Positions 25,801-33,554 of a DNA stretch of 64,000 nucleotides are shown here, in pieces. Made by a program: the position numbers and the translations under genes. Every line of letters begins with the position of its first letter. The stretch's first letter is position 1. Below the pieces are notes generated by a model. That model was not told where the DNA came from. It made no database searches and saw only the letters and a list, made by a program, of their open reading frames with translations. The stretch is from NCBI RefSeq assembly GCF_009498035.1, contig NZ_CP034550.1, positions 6,634,001 through 6,698,000 on the forward strand. Reading direction: 5' to 3'. The stretch is from Saccharothrix syringae. Its GTDB lineage: Bacteria > Actinomycetota > Actinomycetes > Mycobacteriales > Pseudonocardiaceae.

Positions 25801-26552
25801 GGGTCCAGCCGGTAGCCGGCCCCGCGCACGGTGACGATGCGCGGCCGGTCCACCCCGGCACCGGTGAGCTTGCGGCGCACCCGGTAGACGTGCTCGACCA
25901 CCGCCGACGGGTCCTGGCGCTCGCCGGTCCAGCCCCACGCCGCGGTCAGCAGCTGCGCGGTGGTGAACACCCGGCGCGGCGCGCCGGCGAGGAAGACCAG
26001 CAGCCCGTACTCCAGCGGGGTGAGCTTGACCGGGTGGCCGTGGGCGGTGACCTCGTGCGAGTCGGTGTCGATCGCCAGCGCGCCGTGCCGGATCACCGGG
26101 TCGGCCCTCGGTTGCCGGCTGCGGCGCAGCACCGCCCTGATCCGCGCCGCCAGCTCCGGCAGGGAGAACGGTTTGACCACGTAGTCGTCGGCGCCCAGCT
26201 CCAGGCCGACGACCCGGTCCCGCTCGCTGCCCCACCCGGTCAGGATGATCACCGGCAGGTGCCGGCCGGCGCGCACCTCCCGCAGCAGGTCCAGCCCGTT
26301 GCCGTCGGGCAACCCGAGGTCGAGGACCACCAGGTCGGCGGAGTGCTCGCGCAGCACCGCCACGGCCGACCGCGCGTCCAGCGCCGTCACGACCTGGAAA
26401 CCGTCCCTGCGCAGGTAGGTCGCGGCCATCGCCACGAGGTCCACCTCGTCTTCGACGAACACGACCACCGGCCTCGCGAGGTCGGTGTTGAACGGCTCGT
26501 AGACCTGAGCACCGTCGATGGTCCGGCCATGTGGCGACGAGGCCGCGTCCAT
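25797..26552 (-). CDS. OmpR/PhoB-family response regulator
   Basis: A 251-residue regulator with a receiver domain (about 28-140; acidic pair in VEDEVD, phospho-acceptor Asp78 in VVLDLGLPDG, Lys in YVVKPFS) and a C-terminal winged helix (about 155-250; LTPLEYGLLVFLA, SAVVEHVYRVRRKL, VRGAGYRLDP). It is the partner of the downstream hybrid kinase, overlapping it by 4 bases. I chose ATG 26552, but there is no good ribosome-binding site before it, so a leaderless or longer form is possible. Its target genes are not evident; the divergent gene at 26586 begins 33 bases away. Confidence 0.9.
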   Translation of the reverse strand: MDAASSPHGRTIDGAQVYEPFNTDLARPVVVFVEDEVDLVAMAATYLRRDGFQVVTALDARSAVAVLREHSADLVVLDLGLPDGNGLDLLREVRAGRHLPVIILTGWGSERDRVVGLELGADDYVVKPFSLPELAARIRAVLRRSRQPRADPVIRHGALAIDTDSHEVTAHGHPVKLTPLEYGLLVFLAGAPRRVFTTAQLLTAAWGWTGERQDPSAVVEHVYRVRRKLTGAGVDRPRIVTVRGAGYRLDP

Positions 26553-26585
26553 CTGCCGATAGTACCACTGGGCGGGGGACCACTC

Positions 26586-27119
26586 ATGCCGGCGAAAGGA
26601 GCCGTCTTGGTCGGACCACTCCACGACGACAGGATTCTGTCCCCCACTGCGCGGTACGACATCGAAACGTGCGCGCGGATCCGTCAGCGCTGCGAAGAGT
26701 CCAAGGAACTCATCGGCCGCTCCGGCAGGCTGATGGACCAGTCGGTACAACGCCTCGCGGAGTCGACGGCGCGGCTGTCACGGACCGGGAACGACGCACC
26801 ACCGCGGTCAGGTCCGCTCGCGCCCGACGACGGTGCCCGTCCACGCCGCCCCGGGAGCTCGCGGGCTGCGCCGGCCGAGGATCACCCACTCGGTGATCCG
26901 CCACTCGCTCGGGTACTCCGCGTTCCCCCGGTCGCCTCGCCCACGACCGACCCGGCACCGTCGCCGGCCGCGCGATCGGGAACGGCTGTCGCGGCGACGG
27001 GTTGGCGACCCCCTCACACCGGCGTCCGCGCCCGTCCGCTGCCGTTCGCTCCGGGTGTGCTCGGGTTCGCGGCGTCCGGCTGGGCAGTCGGCCGCGGGTT
27101 CGCCGGTGACGACTGGTGA
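26586..27119 (+). CDS. Hypothetical protein divergent from the response regulator
   Basis: An open frame of 177 codons from ATG 26586. The first 60 residues look genuinely coding: YDIETCARIRQRCEESKEL and SGRLMDQSVQRLAEST form amphipathic helices, with normal codon use. The remaining two thirds are Pro/Arg/Ala-rich and resemble a reverse-strand shadow, so the true protein may be shorter and frameshifted. The divergent arrangement with the two-component genes, only 33 bases apart, would suit a small partner protein. No family is recognised. Confidence 0.35.
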   Translation: MPAKGAVLVGPLHDDRILSPTARYDIETCARIRQRCEESKELIGRSGRLMDQSVQRLAESTARLSRTGNDAPPRSGPLAPDDGARPRRPGSSRAAPAEDHPLGDPPLARVLRVPPVASPTTDPAPSPAARSGTAVAATGWRPPHTGVRARPLPFAPGVLGFAASGWAVGRGFAGDDW

Positions 27120-27620
27120 ACCGGCTCGGGCGGGCGCATACCCGGCGACGGCGACGAACGTGGCCGGCAGGCCGCAACCCGGTGAAGCACATGTGCCTGC
27201 CGTCGGGACCGGTGGTTTCCCCGGCCACCGGCAGCAGCGCGGCCGCGGTGGTGCCCGGGCAGCCGGTGTCGCCGCTGTCGTGCGGGTGGGTGACCCCGGG
27301 AACGAAACCCGAGGTCGGCCGAGCCGACGCGGCCCACCGGTGCGTCCGCGGGGCGAAGGCCCGGTCCGGCAGCCGGCGCCAGGACCGGCGGACGACCGGC
27401 TGAGCAGCGCCGACCACCCGTGCGCGGCCCAGCGACGGGACCGCGCCGACGAGCAGGCTGTTCGTTTTCGAGACAGTGCGCGAGCGCCGGCCTTCGCATC
27501 GGCACTATCGCCGCGGCGATGGCCTCGCCGCCCTCGCTGAAGCACCCGAGGATCCTCCCGGTGTGGCCACCCGCCGATCGGCCGTGCCCCCGGGACTGCC
27601 GAGCGGAAGGGACACCGGAC
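27120..27620. other. Intergenic stretch without a recognised gene
   Basis: About 500 bases upstream of the CheB-like gene. Several frames are open but none shows a family motif. The minus strand near 27200-27320 gives a vaguely coding peptide (FVPGVTHPHDSGDTG), possibly a decayed gene. No hairpin or promoter pair stands out. Confidence 0.35.
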
Positions 27621-28499
27621 GTGCCGGTTCGCGACGTCGTCCTCATCGGCGCCTCCGCCGGCGGCTTCGGCGCGTTGCGCCGGCTGCTGGGCGGTCTGCC
27701 CGCCGGGTTGCCCGCGAGCGTGCTGATCGCCGTGCACACCGCGCAGAACTCGAAGATCCGGCTGCCCGACGCCCTCGCCCGCTTCGGGCCGCTGCCCGCC
27801 GCCTACGCCGTACCCGGCCAGCGGCTGACCCCCGGCCTGCTCACCGTCGCCCCGGCGGGACAGCACCTGATCGTCACCGCCGGCGACACGCTCCGCCTGC
27901 ACCGGGGCCCGCGGGTCCACCACGCCCGACCCGCAGTCGACGTGCTGCTGCGCAGCGCCGCCCACGCCTGCGGCGACCGGACGGTCGCGGTCGTCCTGTC
28001 CGGGTGTCTCCGCGACGGCGCCGAGGGGGCCGCCGCGGTGGCCGCGGCGGGAGGCGTCGTCCTCGTCCAGGACCCCGCCGACGCCCGCGAGCCCGGCATG
28101 CCCACCGCCACCCTCGACCGCGTCCCGGACGCCACCGCTTGGCCGGCGGTCAAACTCGGACCGGCCATCGCCGACCTGCTCGACCTCGCGATCCCCCCGG
28201 GACCGGCCGGCGCGCACCGCCCCGTCGACGGGATCGACGAGGCGTTGTGGACCGCGGTGTCACGGCTGCACGCCCACGCCGCCGCCCAGCAACGACTCCG
28301 GCAATGCTTCGACGCCACCAGCCCGCTGGCCGCCCGGTTCCAGGCACGGGCAGCGCACACGACGCACGCCGCGCAGCTGATCACCGACCACGTCCTGCCG
28401 ATCTTCCAGCCAGAGGCCCACCGGCGGAAACCTTCGCCCGCCCCGTCGGCGGGGCCACCGCCGGACGACGACCGTGGGCGGTCGGACCGCGACCCGTGA
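27621..28499 (+). CDS. Stand-alone CheB-type methylesterase domain protein
   Basis: A 292-residue protein whose first 185 residues form a CheB catalytic domain: Ser in IGASAGGF (about residue 12), His in AVHTAQ, and Asp in LSGCLRDGAEG. CheB normally removes methyl groups from chemoreceptors and has an N-terminal receiver; here the receiver is missing, and GTG 27621 with GGAAGGGA 8 bases upstream fixes the start. The HxP usually seen after the catalytic His is altered. The last 100 residues form a helical tail with AHAAAQQRLRQCF. No chemotaxis genes lie nearby, so the substrate is likely another signalling protein, possibly linked to the two-component system upstream. Confidence 0.82.
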   Translation: MPVRDVVLIGASAGGFGALRRLLGGLPAGLPASVLIAVHTAQNSKIRLPDALARFGPLPAAYAVPGQRLTPGLLTVAPAGQHLIVTAGDTLRLHRGPRVHHARPAVDVLLRSAAHACGDRTVAVVLSGCLRDGAEGAAAVAAAGGVVLVQDPADAREPGMPTATLDRVPDATAWPAVKLGPAIADLLDLAIPPGPAGAHRPVDGIDEALWTAVSRLHAHAAAQQRLRQCFDATSPLAARFQARAAHTTHAAQLITDHVLPIFQPEAHRRKPSPAPSAGPPPDDDRGRSDRDP

Positions 28500-28586
28500 C
28501 CACCGGGAGCCGGGAGGCGCCGGATGCCCCCGACGGCGGGTCGCGGTGGAACCGGTGACCGGCCCGTGATCGACCTCCCTTCACGT

Positions 28587-28950
28587 GCGCAGCGTGTGAC
28601 CGGGGACTGGCCGTAGGTGGTGCGGTAGGCGGCGAAGCGGCTGGGGGCGGGGAATCCCCAGCGGGCGGCGGTGGTGGTCACGGTGATGTGGCGCGGGTCG
28701 CCGGCGAGGAGGTCCTGGTGCGCGTGGTCGAGCCGGACGCGGCGCAGGTGGGCGATGGCCCTGCGGAGCTGCCGGGTCGCCGCGGTCGAGACCGGCCGGT
28801 CCCCGGTCAGCCGGACGGGGTCGGCACCGGTGCGACTGGCGGCCACCTGGTCTGGCAGTCGCACGTCGAACATGATCAGGTTGTAGGTGCCGGCCTGGAT
28901 GACCCCGGCGCACGGACGATCGTGCGGCGCGTACATGAACACGTCCCGGC
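28587..28950 (-). pseudogene. AraC-family regulator remnant
   Basis: On the minus strand, a segment typical of the AraC N-terminal region (LIMFDVRLPDQ, RLTGDRPVSTAATRQLRRAI) runs directly into the second helix-turn-helix (RRVRLDHAHQDLLAGDPRH, TTTAARWGFPAPSRFAAYR, YGQSPVT). The first helix-turn-helix, about 90 residues, is missing, and no stop codon or start codon is placed sensibly. I read it as an internally deleted, non-functional gene. Confidence 0.65.
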
Positions 28951-29745
28951 ACCGAAGGTGCCCTCGGTCCCCTCCGGGAAGTACCGCCGGACGATGCCGC
29001 CGCTGTGCACGCCGCGCAGGCAGAGCTTCCCGATCGGCGCCTGCGCGTCGTGGGCCATGGCGAGGCACCGGCAGGCACGACCAGGGCGACGTCCCGGCCG
29101 CGCACGCGGGCCGACCACAGCCGGGACACGGGCGACGACGACCGCACGGCGCGGCCGGTGCGGGCACACCGCGCACCACGCGCTTCGGCCATCGTTCCGA
29201 ACGCGTCGACCACGTTCCCGACCTCGCCGGGGCGTCATCGTCGTGCACCGGGGCTTCCGGTGACCGCCCCGGCACCTCGTGGCACCGCGACCAGGTGCGC
29301 CCGGAGCGCTGACAGGTGGCCCTCGTGGGGCTAGCCCCGTGCCCGCCGCGAACGAAGGTTCTCCTCAGCAGCTCAGAGGCAGTCCGCTGGTTGATGAGTG
29401 CGCGGACGCGGCTCGTGGCGCAGCTGTCCGTTCCCGGATGCGCCTCTGTTCGTCGAGCGAACGTCCTGCTCGTGCCGCCGCGCGGTGGCTCGGCGGTGGC
29501 GTGCGCCGATGTCGTGGGCGGACTTCGGGTCCGAAGGAAGTCACCGCACGTCAGGGCAGAGCGGGTCGATTACCGCGGCGGTGACGGCGTCGACGTCCTG
29601 ATCGGTGCCCCGCGCTTCGGCACCCGCCGCGTCCTCGACGCCCTCGACCGACGGCGCCGCAAGCCCGGAGGACACCGGCTGTCGGCGACGGGGGTGGGCC
29701 TGTGTTCCGTGCCCGGGCGGGATTTCACGATCGGGCGACGGAGTC
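28951..29745. other. Long stretch without a recognised gene
   Basis: About 800 bases. No family motif was found in six frames. A plus-strand frame near 29560-29660 (DYRGGDGVDVLIGAPRFG) looks faintly coding. No hairpin terminator or RNA gene is visible. Confidence 0.35.
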
Positions 29746-29774
29746 TTGTCGGCCACGTGACATGCCTCTATACC
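29746..29774 (+). promoter_or_regulatory. Candidate promoter of the EF-hand gene
   Basis: -35 TTGTCG (29746-29751), 17-base spacer, -10 TATACC (29769-29774), then GGAGG at 29792-29796 and ATG 29802. The leader would be about 20-25 bases. Confidence 0.45.
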
Positions 29775-29801
29775 TGGTTGCACGTCACGGGTGGAGGGTC
29801 A

Positions 29802-30335
29802 ATGGCTGCCGGTCTGTCGGTCCGCAAGCGGGAGAGGATGTTCGCGCGGCTCGACCGCGATGGTGACGGGGTGGTCGACGAGCGCGACGTCCACGACCAC
29901 ATCGACCTCCTCCTGACGGCGTTCGGGATCGCGGTGGACGCGCCGGAGGCGGTGCGGTTCCACAGCTGGGGTGATCGGCTGTGGGAGGCGTTGAGCCGTG
30001 CCGAGGCGGGCGGCCGGAGGCTGATCACCAGGGCCGGCTACGTGGACCTGATCGACGGGCAGCTGGTCGAGCAGGTGTACGTGCCGATGAACCGCACCCT
30101 GTTCGCCATCGCCGACGCGGACGGGGACGGGGACGGGTTCGTCACCCGGGCGGAGTTGGCCGCGGCGCTGGGCATCGACGGCATGTCCGACCCGGACCTG
30201 CACGCCGCGCTCCACCGGCTCGACCGGGACGGCGACGGCCGGATCTCGCGCACCGACCTGGACCAGGCGACCCGGGAGCTCTTCCTCAGCGAAGACCCCG
30301 AGGCCGTGGGCAACCTCCTGCTCGGTTCGTCCTGA
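29802..30335 (+). CDS. Calcium-binding EF-hand protein (calerythrin-like)
   Basis: A 177-residue soluble protein with three clear 12-residue EF loops: residues 18-29 (DRDGDGVVDERD), 107-118 (DGDGDGFVTRAE) and 141-152 (DRDGDGRISRTD). A fourth site expected around residues 60-75 has lost its acidic ligands. This matches calerythrin/sarcoplasmic-type EF-hand proteins of actinomycetes, which act as calcium buffers or sensors. Residues 105-112 contain an Asp-Ala-Asp-Gly-Asp-Gly-Asp-Gly run encoded by a near-perfect GACGGG repeat, a probable replication-slippage expansion that still leaves a canonical loop. Start fixed by GGAGG 5 bases upstream. Appears monocistronic. Confidence 0.9.
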   Translation: MAAGLSVRKRERMFARLDRDGDGVVDERDVHDHIDLLLTAFGIAVDAPEAVRFHSWGDRLWEALSRAEAGGRRLITRAGYVDLIDGQLVEQVYVPMNRTLFAIADADGDGDGFVTRAELAAALGIDGMSDPDLHAALHRLDRDGDGRISRTDLDQATRELFLSEDPEAVGNLLLGSS

Positions 30336-30424
30336 CCGGGTGCCGGTCCGCCGGCGCCGAGCGCCACGTGGCGGAGGACCGGTCGGACCGGGACCGTCCA
30401 CCCACGACAGGGAGGGAGCACGGC

Positions 30425-31125
30425 ATGACCACGGGTGCCCGGACACCGTCGTTGACGGACCTGCTGAGGGAAAAACGGGAGTCGGAGCCGGTCGGGCTGG
30501 ACCCGGCCACCGGGCTGTGGCACGTGTACCGGTACGCCGACGTCCTCCGGGCGCTCACCGTTGTTCTCCAGCGACGTCAGTTCGTTCGTGCCGTCCCGGC
30601 AGGAACTCGCCACCGTCCTGGTCGGCGACTTCGTGCGGATGGACCGCGTCGGCGTCTCGGGTCGAGGCGTGCACGACCCGCTTGCTGGACGCCGTGGCCG
30701 ACCAGGAGACGTTCGACTTCGTCTCGACGGTGGCGAACCCGCTGCCGCTGCTCCTCCTCGGTGACATGCTCGGCCTGCCGACCGACGGGGCGGACCTGCT
30801 GAACCGGTACTCGCACGCCGTCGTGTTCGACGACGGGATCGCCGGTTTCCTGGACGAGGACGTGGTGTCCGGCGCGGCACCTGTGCTCGTGGGGATGCGG
30901 GACCACCTGCTGGAGCAGATCAAGCGCCACCGGTCCGCTCCCGGTGCCGGTCTGCTGGGCGAGTTGGTCACCGCCGAGGTCGACGGCGAGCCGGTGACCG
31001 ACGGCGAGCTGATCGGGCTGACCACGCTGGTCCTGACCGCCGGCCACGTCACCACCACCCTCCCGCCGGACAACACCCCACCCGACGAGCTCGGGGTGCG
31101 GACAAGATCCGCCGGCTCGACCTAG
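30425..31125 (+). pseudogene. Cytochrome P450 remnant (frameshifted, heme region lost)
   Basis: Three frames together spell the N-terminal half of a bacterial P450. From ATG 30425, frame 2 gives LREKRESEPVGLDPATG and LWHVYRYADVLRAL; frame 3 (about 30560-30650) gives FSSDVSSFVPSRQELATVLV; frame 1 (about 30660-31080) gives TRLLDAVADQETFDFVSTVA, LPLLLLGDMLGLPTDGADLL and the I-helix region TTLVLTAGHVTTT. The sequence then stops at 31125, before the ExxR helix and the Cys heme loop. Two frameshifts plus a 3' deletion make it non-functional. Its stop codon shares CTAG with the stop of the convergent secreted-protein gene. Confidence 0.75.
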
Positions 31126-31844
31126 ACCAGGTGCACCACCTGGCTGGTGGCCGGCTTGGCCGACGTCGGGTGGCCGTCGTACACACCGCGCCAGTAGCCG
31201 GAAGCGGGCTGCACCACGTACACCGTGTAGAGGTAGTAGCCCCAGCGGAGCTGCCTCACCCCCGTCGTGGCGAGCGTCGTCCACGCGACGCCGTCGGCGG
31301 AGAACTCGATGCGGGCCACCAGACCGCTCGGCGGCACGACCTCGGCCGGGAAACCGATCATGCCGGAGACCTGGACCCGCCCGTCGGCCTCCCGGACGAC
31401 GGCGCTCAGGCCGTGGATGCTCTCCTGGAACACGGAGATCTGCGGCGTCGTCGTGGACGAGGGCAGCAGGTCCGCCTCCGCCGCGGACGGCACGAACTGC
31501 ACGAGCAGGAAGCCCGTGCGCGGCGGGGCGAACCGCTTGGTGAAGTAGCCGCCCATGCTCGCGTAGACCTCGGTGTTCATCCACGGCGACAGCGTGGAGC
31601 ACGCCAGGCCGCCGCAGAGGCTGATGACGACCCGGCCGCCCGGCACGCCGACCGGCCCGCTCTCCCCCTGCCGGGTGATCCGGCCCGTGACGGTGATCTC
31701 CTGGCCCACGTCGACCGCCATCGTGTCCACCGACGCGGTCAACTGGGTCGGCACCGGGGAGTCGGCCACCGCCGGTGCGGTGGCGAGGGTGGTGACGACC
31801 AGGGCGCCGAGCGCCGCGGTCGCGAACTTCCGGAAGCGGGTCAT
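31122..31844 (-). CDS. Secreted Ig-like-fold hypothetical protein
   Basis: A 240-residue exported protein. ATG 31844 follows GAGGAGAGGAC. Residues 1-27 are a Sec signal peptide (RFRK, then a hydrophobic core, cleavage likely after AVA). The mature part is beta-rich: TASVDTMAVDVGQEITVTGR at its start resembles bacterial Ig-like/surface repeats, and ARIEFSADGVAWTTL, YWRGVYDGHPTSA resemble actinomycete extracellular proteins with a calcite/Ig-type fold. No catalytic motif is seen. A cell-surface or ligand-binding role is plausible only by analogy. It is expressed alone, from a leader holding short repeats. Confidence 0.75.
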   Translation of the reverse strand: MTRFRKFATAALGALVVTTLATAPAVADSPVPTQLTASVDTMAVDVGQEITVTGRITRQGESGPVGVPGGRVVISLCGGLACSTLSPWMNTEVYASMGGYFTKRFAPPRTGFLLVQFVPSAAEADLLPSSTTTPQISVFQESIHGLSAVVREADGRVQVSGMIGFPAEVVPPSGLVARIEFSADGVAWTTLATTGVRQLRWGYYLYTVYVVQPASGYWRGVYDGHPTSAKPATSQVVHLV

Positions 31845-32305
31845 GTCCTCTCCTCTCGTTGCGGTCCTCCTGCAACCGCCTTGTTCGCGCTCTGGCACCT
31901 CCGCGTTACCGGCTGCGATGATCTGGCTAAAGCGTTGCTGCACAAGCGTTTTCCCGGTTGCTGCGAGCTGTTCGCGAAGCCGCGGATCACGTGGTGGCCA
32001 GCGGGCGCTGCGGAGTCGGGACCGACCGCACTTCGTGGCATCCACAAGCGTTTCACTCGTTGGTGTGGCACGTCCGTGAAGCCGCACTTTGCGTAGCGGG
32101 AGTGAGCCGCCGCCGCTCTCGAAGCGTTGCTTTTAGGCAACACTGAAGTGATGGAGCGCAGTGCAATCGCTTGGCCCGCCACCACGGCGAAGGCCGGCCA
32201 GGCCGTGCCCCCACGGCGAGCCCGACGCGCCGACCTGCGGTGGCACGGGCAGGACCGCGCGTCTCCCGGTGGAGCACCGGCGCCCGGACCAGGCACGGGC
32301 GTGCT
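31845..32305. repeat. Leader region with short scattered repeats
   Basis: About 460 bases between two minus-strand genes. The 11-mer CACAAGCGTTT occurs at 31941-31951 and 32043-32053, and AAGCGTTGCT occurs near 31930 and 32121, giving four AAGCGTT cores at irregular spacing. GTTGC/GCAAC flank a 6-base loop at 32126-32141. The spacing is too irregular for CRISPR, and no tRNA is present. It could be a regulatory leader for the secreted-protein gene or a small interspersed repeat. Confidence 0.35.
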
Positions 32306-33493
32306 TCAGCCCGCCGGTGGCGCCGCCACCAGTTCCGCGGGGACGGAGACCGGGCCCATCTCCGGCATCCGCGCCCCACCCGGCACCCTCCGGGTGCGGA
32401 TGCTCGTGGTCGCGGCCAGCATTTCCTCCAGGCCGAGGCGGATGACCATGCGGGCCAGCGGCATGCCCGCGCACTGGTGCCTGCCCCGGCCGAAGCCCAG
32501 GTGCCGGTGGATGTTGGGCCGGCGGAGCCGGAACCGGTCGGGTTCGGGGAACACGGAGGCGTCCCGGTTGGCCGACGCGTAGACCAGGGTGATCGGTTCG
32601 CCCGGGCGGATCGTCCGGCCGTGGAGCCGCACCTCTTCGGTGACGGTCCTGGCGAAGCCCCGGTACGGCGTGTAGAGGCGGATGAACTCCTCGACGGCGT
32701 CGGGCACGTCCTCGGGGCACCGCCGCAGGTGGTCCTGCAGCGCCGGGTCGTCCGACAGGTGGTGGAACGTGGCGCCGAGCAGGATCGGCGGTGCCACCAT
32801 GCCGACGACGAGGCTCTGCCGCAGCGCACCCAGGACCTGCTCCGGCTCCAGCGGTCGGCCCTGCGACCGCTCCGCGAGCAGCGAACTCGCCGGGTCCTCC
32901 CCCACCGGCAACGGCTCGCGCGTCCGCTCCGCCACCAGGTCGCGCGCGATGGCGTACATCCGCTCGCTCATCGCGTTCACGGTGCCCTTGTCGAGCTTCC
33001 GCCACGCGTCGACCCAGGCGGCGGCTGTTTCGGCGAGGACCGGGGCGGTCTCCGGTTCGAGGTTGAGCCACTCGGTCGTGGCCCACGCGGGCAGCCGGGT
33101 GGCGAACTCGGCGGCGAGGTCGCCGCCGCCCTTCCCGACCATCCGGGCGGCCTCGCGGCGGGCGTGCGCGCGGATCGCCGGCTCCAGCCGGTCGAGCCGG
33201 CGGCGGTGCAGCGTCCGGTCCAGCGCGCGGCGGTAGGGCGTGTGCCGGGGGGCGTCGAAGTTGAGCGGCGGGCGGCGCAGGCCCCGCGGGTCGCTGGGGA
33301 CGACCGCGCGCACCGACGAGATGAACGTCCGCGAGTCCTGGGCCGCGGCGATGACGTCCGCGTACCGCGTCAACGCCCAGAAGCCGCCGTGCGCGCTCGT
33401 GTGCGCGACCGGGCAGCTCGCGCGCAACTCCTCGTGCACCTTCCGGATCTCGTCGGGGTCGTCGGTTTGCGTGGGGTCGAAGTCGTCGGTCAT
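32306..33493 (-). CDS. Cytochrome P450
   Basis: A 395-residue soluble bacterial P450. ExxR is EEFIR, and the heme loop HLGFGRGRHQCAG places the proximal Cys. In the I-helix, where most P450s have (A/G)GX(D/E)T for oxygen activation, the sequence is LVVGMVAPPILL, so the acid-alcohol pair is absent. That is seen in some specialised P450s that rely on a substrate carboxylate or on peroxide. ATG 33493 lies 61 bases after the secreted hydrolase gene, forming an operon with it and the MHS transporter. No ferredoxin or reductase gene accompanies it. Likely oxidises the compound imported by the transporter; the substrate is unknown. Confidence 0.92.
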   Translation of the reverse strand: MTDDFDPTQTDDPDEIRKVHEELRASCPVAHTSAHGGFWALTRYADVIAAAQDSRTFISSVRAVVPSDPRGLRRPPLNFDAPRHTPYRRALDRTLHRRRLDRLEPAIRAHARREAARMVGKGGGDLAAEFATRLPAWATTEWLNLEPETAPVLAETAAAWVDAWRKLDKGTVNAMSERMYAIARDLVAERTREPLPVGEDPASSLLAERSQGRPLEPEQVLGALRQSLVVGMVAPPILLGATFHHLSDDPALQDHLRRCPEDVPDAVEEFIRLYTPYRGFARTVTEEVRLHGRTIRPGEPITLVYASANRDASVFPEPDRFRLRRPNIHRHLGFGRGRHQCAGMPLARMVIRLGLEEMLAATTSIRTRRVPGGARMPEMGPVSVPAELVAAPPAG

Positions 33494-33554
33494 CCCGCTT
33501 CTCGGTCACGGCGGCGCGCGGGTGGACCGGCAGGCAGGGCGCGGAGCCGTCGCG

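Noticed and set aside
31941..32053. CACAAGCGTTT copies as a CRISPR array
   Set aside because: Only two exact copies, irregular spacing and no cas genes.
31850..32200. tRNA or structured RNA in the leader
   Set aside because: No cloverleaf or conserved T-loop could be formed; only a 5-bp hairpin is visible.
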